Assembly (NCBI RefSeq): GCF_040115645.1 | Contig: NC_089564.1 | Coordinates: 2,852,001-2,916,000, forward strand | Origin: Euwallacea fornicatus | Taxonomy: Eukaryota > Arthropoda > Insecta > Coleoptera > Curculionidae | Direction: 5' to 3' | Length of the DNA stretch: 64,000 bases | Shown here: positions 60,001 to 64,000 of the stretch, one piece after another | Position numbering within the stretch: the stretch's first letter is position 1 | Layout of the letters: each line of letters begins with the position of its first letter | Notes under the pieces: model-generated | What the model saw: the letters and a program-made list of their open reading frames with translations, nothing else | Databases searched by the model: none | What the model was told of the DNA's origin: nothing | Position numbers and translations under genes: made by a program

Positions 60001-61950
60001 AAGGTTTACTACCCTATGGAAGTGTCATGTGGGAAATCTCTGTAAAGCTGCTTGTAATCCTTTGGTGTAAATAGTGAAACTGGTTTTGTATTAAAATACG
60101 TAATAGCTGAGACAATATGATCATAAATATTCGCAAGGAGAAACGCAAAATCAGATGACAACGTAAATGGCTAAAAACGGCCAAAGGTAGGAACAAACAT
60201 TTTTCTCAAAATAAATACAAAGCGAGTTATAAAATTACAAAATGGAAATTTGCAAATGTACTTTACGATAGTAATCATAAGCAAATATGCTTGCAAATGG
60301 CAATAGGAAAATAATTATTTTAATTAATTTATTAAAAATAAACGAGCATAAATAGAAACAAAATAAAATCGATATTTTGAAAAAATTAAGCAAAAAATAC
60401 GACGTAATTTTAAAATTTGACTCAGTTGACATGGAGAATAAATGGATAAAAATCTTATCCAATTTGAAACCTGAACAATAAAAGTAGAAATTGTATTTGA
60501 CTGTGAATAATCTTTCAGAACTACCGAAATTGTCATTGAGAAAGGGGTAGGAAAGATATGCTAGAAAAAGTATTAAAAAAATTATAAAATCGAAATTTGC
60601 AAATAAATCTGGTTTGTGATCATTGTATTGATAGAAAAAAATAAAACAAACAAAAACCACTGCTGCCAAGACTAATAACTCTGGCGATATTGAACTAGAC
60701 TCTTTACCTTAACAAGAATAGAATTTACAGAATATACTTATGCTATACCTAAAGTTTAATTTAATAGAATTTTTTTTTCTGTCTGCAGTGGTCGGTAACC
60801 AATGAAGTGGCCACAGTGCGATTTTTTTTTAAGTTTCCACTTCGTGATTTCATTATGTACCCCGTATACATTATACCTACTTCTATGTAAATGTAAAAAA
60901 ATCGAACTCGAACTATTTCTCCTAAAAAATTAATCCTGTATTCAAATAAACTGTAGGTATAGACCATAGGTATAATGTCTGATAAGGAATTTTTGTAAAT
61001 TTTTTTCGCATTAAGATAGAAAATATATTTTGCAACTACCGACAGGGGAATTCACCTTGGAATTAGTAAGTTCTGTTTATTTCTTCAAATTCTTTTCTGT
61101 CCCATCTTTTCTTACAATCAATGGAATTGCCATAAAGTAGATTTGCTTGCAAATTGATATTTCATAATTTTTACTTTATTCATATTTCATCATATTCATT
61201 TCACTCCCACTTCTCAAACTTTTTACTATTACAACTTCAATTCATATGTTCTATATTGTGAGAGTGTGAATGGTCTATATTGGGTTTGAGATCAACACGC
61301 AAATCTGCGGAAGGTGATTTTACAGTCACTGCGTGTAAAAATTGGTACATTTTTTAATCCATTTATTCCATATCTCTAAATCTAATTTTTTGCTTCATTT
61401 CTTCAATTTATCTACTTAATTTTGTAGTTATTTATGCTCAATTCATGCAATTTTATTCTTTATTTGCCTCAATGATCGTTTGCAACCAATGGACTGATCA
61501 AACTCCCAATTTTCATCTTTATTACAAACTTCATATTCATTTTATCAACTTCAATGCAAATGCTGAAAGTTATAGACTTAAATTATTTCTGGCAGAAAAT
61601 GCGCCTTCAATTCATCCAAAAATGTTGCCAACGTACAAGAATTAAAAATAAATAATTTTTTAGTGATTTCTAGGTCCTAGGGCGTCAAGATATCATTTGA
61701 GCTAAGAAATAATTAAAACTAAATTTTGCGAGATTTTTTATTAGTTTCACGCCTTAGGGCGTTAAGCGGCATTTTACTCCGGCAAATCGTAAAAGATCCC
61801 CACAGAGAATAATAGAAGAACCCTATACATATTTCCCGTTACTAACATTCCCGCGCAGTCGTAGCACCCTGTGTGTGGCTGCTGTATTTCATTAATTATT
61901 ATTTTTGCAATGGTTATGGAAAAATAATTCTATACAGGTACCTACTGTAG
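60001..61950. other. AT-rich intergenic, nothing recognised
   Basis: The 144-codon minus-strand frame at 60235-60669 is rich in Phe, Ile, Leu and Tyr and has an overlapping second frame, which is what low-GC DNA produces by chance. A lone CACCCTG sits at about 61865. Confidence 0.4.
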
Positions 61951-61989
61951 ACTGTATTTTATGAAATGTGAAAACCCCTCTAATTCAGA

Positions 61990-62540
61990 CAACATTCTTC
62001 AAGGGCTTTTAGAATCCTTCCGCACGAACACTCTCGCACGCCGTCTGAATTTTTACGTTAGACAAAGAGCTTTAAAAAATCGTCGATTTACGCAGGGAGT
62101 AAATCACAATGAGGCCGCACATTTGTTCTTTGGTTGGTAGCGCTGAGAGTTCAAGTGCTCGTTCGGCTTTAGCTACCTACGGCTACATGCACTTGAAGTG
62201 GGTATTGTGCCCTACGGACCGCCGAGCACTCCAGAACTCCCTTTTGTGCGTTTCGGGGTACTAGACAATCTAAAAAATGCTCCACTTATTATCATGATAA
62301 AGGGCCTAATGCACTATTTATTCGCTCATTGTGATCGCTGGTTGGTCAGGATTGTGCGTGTATCGTCGGTTGGCTTCTTATCGCGCCGTCACCTGGATGC
62401 GATTTTCAAAATGGGTGCGATGGCTTGTGTTTATTTTGTTTGTCCTCAAGGGTCGGAGGGAATGTCACTAATATGTTGTTACTGCATGTGATTATCGCCC
62501 CTTTGAAATCGCTACAAATACAACGATTTTATCAGGCACA
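61990..62540. promoter_or_regulatory. candidate regulatory patch with clustered NK2-type words
   Basis: GC-richer than the flanks. TCAAGTGC at 62151 and the overlapping pair CACTTGAAGTGG at 62190-62201 give three CAAGTG/AAGTGG-type cores within 50 bp. A 97-codon frame (62198-62491) is open but has no recognisable domain. Confidence 0.3.
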
Positions 62541-62619
62541 CTGCGGATTTTGGCGGAGTTTACGGAGTGGATTCCACAATATATGAAAACTGGACTAACT
62601 AGGAATTAGTTTTCATATA

Positions 62620-63343
62620 CAGGGTGTCCCACAAGTGTTTCATTATATTTCAGTGGGTAATAGTACATTGAAAAATAATATGACTCCCTATATAAACCAT
62701 ATTCCAATAATGCTTCATTAAGAAGATACAGGGTGTTAAACTTAAAACACACCTGGAATATTTCAACGTATCAGAGTATCAATGAACAGGCGAGCTCAAT
62801 TATGTATTGAACAAAATGGCCACCAATTTGAACAATTTCTATAATGTTATAGCAAATAAATAATATTTAAAACAAACTTAATATTATTAAAACCATTTAG
62901 AGAATATCGTGCATATAGACGGTATTCAATTTTTTACTGGCAAACGATACGTCGGACGAAAAAGAGTCAAGTGAGCATTTCTCTTCTAAATGAAATTAAA
63001 CTTCTAAAAATAATTTTTATTTTGATAAAAAGCAGTGGCGCACCATGTTTTTCTTTAAAAATGTGCTGAGAGGTGTCCGTACGCACGTCACTGGTGAAAC
63101 GAAAAATAGCCCTTTTGCATAAATAAATGCGTCTACATTAACTCTCAAAACATGCCAAATTTCACTTACATATCTCAAACGGTTTTGAATATATCAATAA
63201 AAGTTAGATTTTTTAAGTAAAGTTTAACACCCTGTATCTTCTTAATGAAGCATTATTGGAATATGGTTTATATAGGGAGTCATATTATTTTTCAATGTAC
63301 TATTACCCACTGAAATATAATGAAACACTTGTGGGACACCCTG
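62620..63343. mobile_element. outer palindromic element with identical 109-bp arms
   Basis: TA-flanked, starts CAGGGTGTCCCACAAGTGTT. The arms 62620-62728 and 63235-63343 are identical over all 109 positions by eye. Between them lies a second element with its own ends. Identical arms suggest very recent mobility or homogenisation. Non-coding. Confidence 0.9.
62729..63234. mobile_element. inner element, CAGGGTGTTAAAC termini
   Basis: Starts CAGGGTGTTAAACTT and ends with the inverse, bounded by TA at exactly the centre of the outer palindrome. Beyond about 15 bp its arms no longer match each other, in contrast to the perfect outer arms. The interior shares a block with 58500-58575. Non-coding. 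Confidence 0.75.
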
Positions 63344-63664
63344 TATATAAAACATACCTTAATTAATCAGTCCAAATTTGGAAGAAATTTGTTGTTTTTA
63401 CGACAACACCCTATCAGATATCTCTAAATTTGGTATCTACACGGTTATACTTTTGACAGATATAAATTCGAAAAATTTACTTTTGTAATTATTTGGGTTT
63501 AGAAGCCGGAACATTCAAAATTTACTCTCTAAGTTAAAGATTACAGTTTTTTTCATCATGTCCTTTATGGCGCCCCGATGGGAAACGATCATCAAATCAT
63601 ACTTTTCGTTCTTTCATTACTGAAACCCAAAAATTCTTTTGAATCGGGTAATATTTTTGTTATA

Positions 63665-64000
63665 CAGGGTGATCAACAGGGAACTGTCATGAAACATTTT
63701 GGGAGAACTATGAATAGGAAAGTTATAAAAATTTTGTGGTTTACTAAGACCCTTGGGGCGAGCCTCATCTAAAATATTTTCAATGACATTACGCTTCCGG
63801 TTGTACCGGAAGTCGACATTTTCTTGCTTACTTTAAAGGGAACACCCTATATATTATTGTATTTTAGGGTTCTACGTTCAATTTTAATACCAGTTTATTA
63901 ATACGTTGGCTTTCTTAAAATTAAATTGTCAAGATATGTATATGCAATAGAATATTGAAAGTAATAGATGCAGACGTCTGCAGAATTGCAAATTGTTAAC
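63665..64000. mobile_element. left part of a palindromic element cut by the window end
   Basis: Starts CAGGGTGATCAACAGGG after TATA. At about 63794-63812 it has CTTCCGGTTGTACCGGAAG, an almost perfect palindrome also present in the arms at about 55862 and 57137. At about 63839 comes GGGAACACCCTATATA, and what follows matches 44205-44370 (GTTCAATTTT, CAGTTTATTAATA, AATTGCAAAT, GTTAAC). Its right half must lie beyond 64000. Confidence 0.65.

Noticed and set aside
60235..60669. 144-codon minus-strand open frame
   Set aside because: Extreme AT content, residues almost all Phe, Ile, Leu, Tyr and Lys, an overlapping second frame on the same strand, and no domain. Expected by chance in low-GC DNA.

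Overview
The window is eukaryotic and almost certainly from an insect nuclear genome, possibly a beetle (order inferred only from general repeat character). It is AT-rich, has spliced genes with GT/AG introns, and is crowded with Tc1/mariner-type DNA transposons and their palindromic non-autonomous derivatives.

One host gene is secure: the NK2-class homeobox gene scarecrow (scro, the NKX2-1 orthologue), plus strand. Four coding exons are readable: 14600-14763, 18756-18851, 29878-29964 and 31961-32233. All internal junctions are phase 0 with consensus splice sites, giving 205 continuous residues to a stop. They encode the pre-homeodomain linker, a complete 60-residue homeodomain split over three exons, the NK2-specific domain and the C-terminus ending RAW. 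The exon or exons for the N-terminus, including the start and the TN/EH1 repression motif, were not found in the first 14.6 kb and probably lie upstream of the window. A likely 3' UTR with a Pumilio-type motif and an AATAAA signal follows (32234-32890).

About 3 kb downstream is a possible small gene. A TATAAATA/TCAGT core promoter (35324-35360) sits just before a 60-codon ORF (35374-35556) with a hydrophobic N-terminus. A diverged inverted copy of the same promoter and leader lies about 0.85 kb away (about 34405-34545, minus strand), so the two units point away from each other.

Most of the rest is transposable-element debris. There are two Tc1-like DD34E elements with TA flanks (15156-16688; 48670-50298). 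There is a mariner DD34D element with perfect TIRs (54032-55183, minus) and an older mariner (8699-9735). Several decayed transposases of the HTH-rich mariner-like type remain (in 1103-2656, 11150-12031, 22271-22740, 28250-28580 and 42140-42830). A large group of palindromic elements ends in TA-CAGGGTG. In several of these a second CAGGGTG-like motif lies 109-125 bp inside the first in the same direction, an IR/DR-like design.

Transposon-poor stretches (intron 3, about 38.4-41 kb, 45.5-48.7 kb, 58.6-62.6 kb) contain locally GC-richer patches and some NK2-type sites. They are candidates for cis-regulatory DNA, but nothing in the sequence proves it. No tRNA, rRNA or CRISPR feature was recognised.
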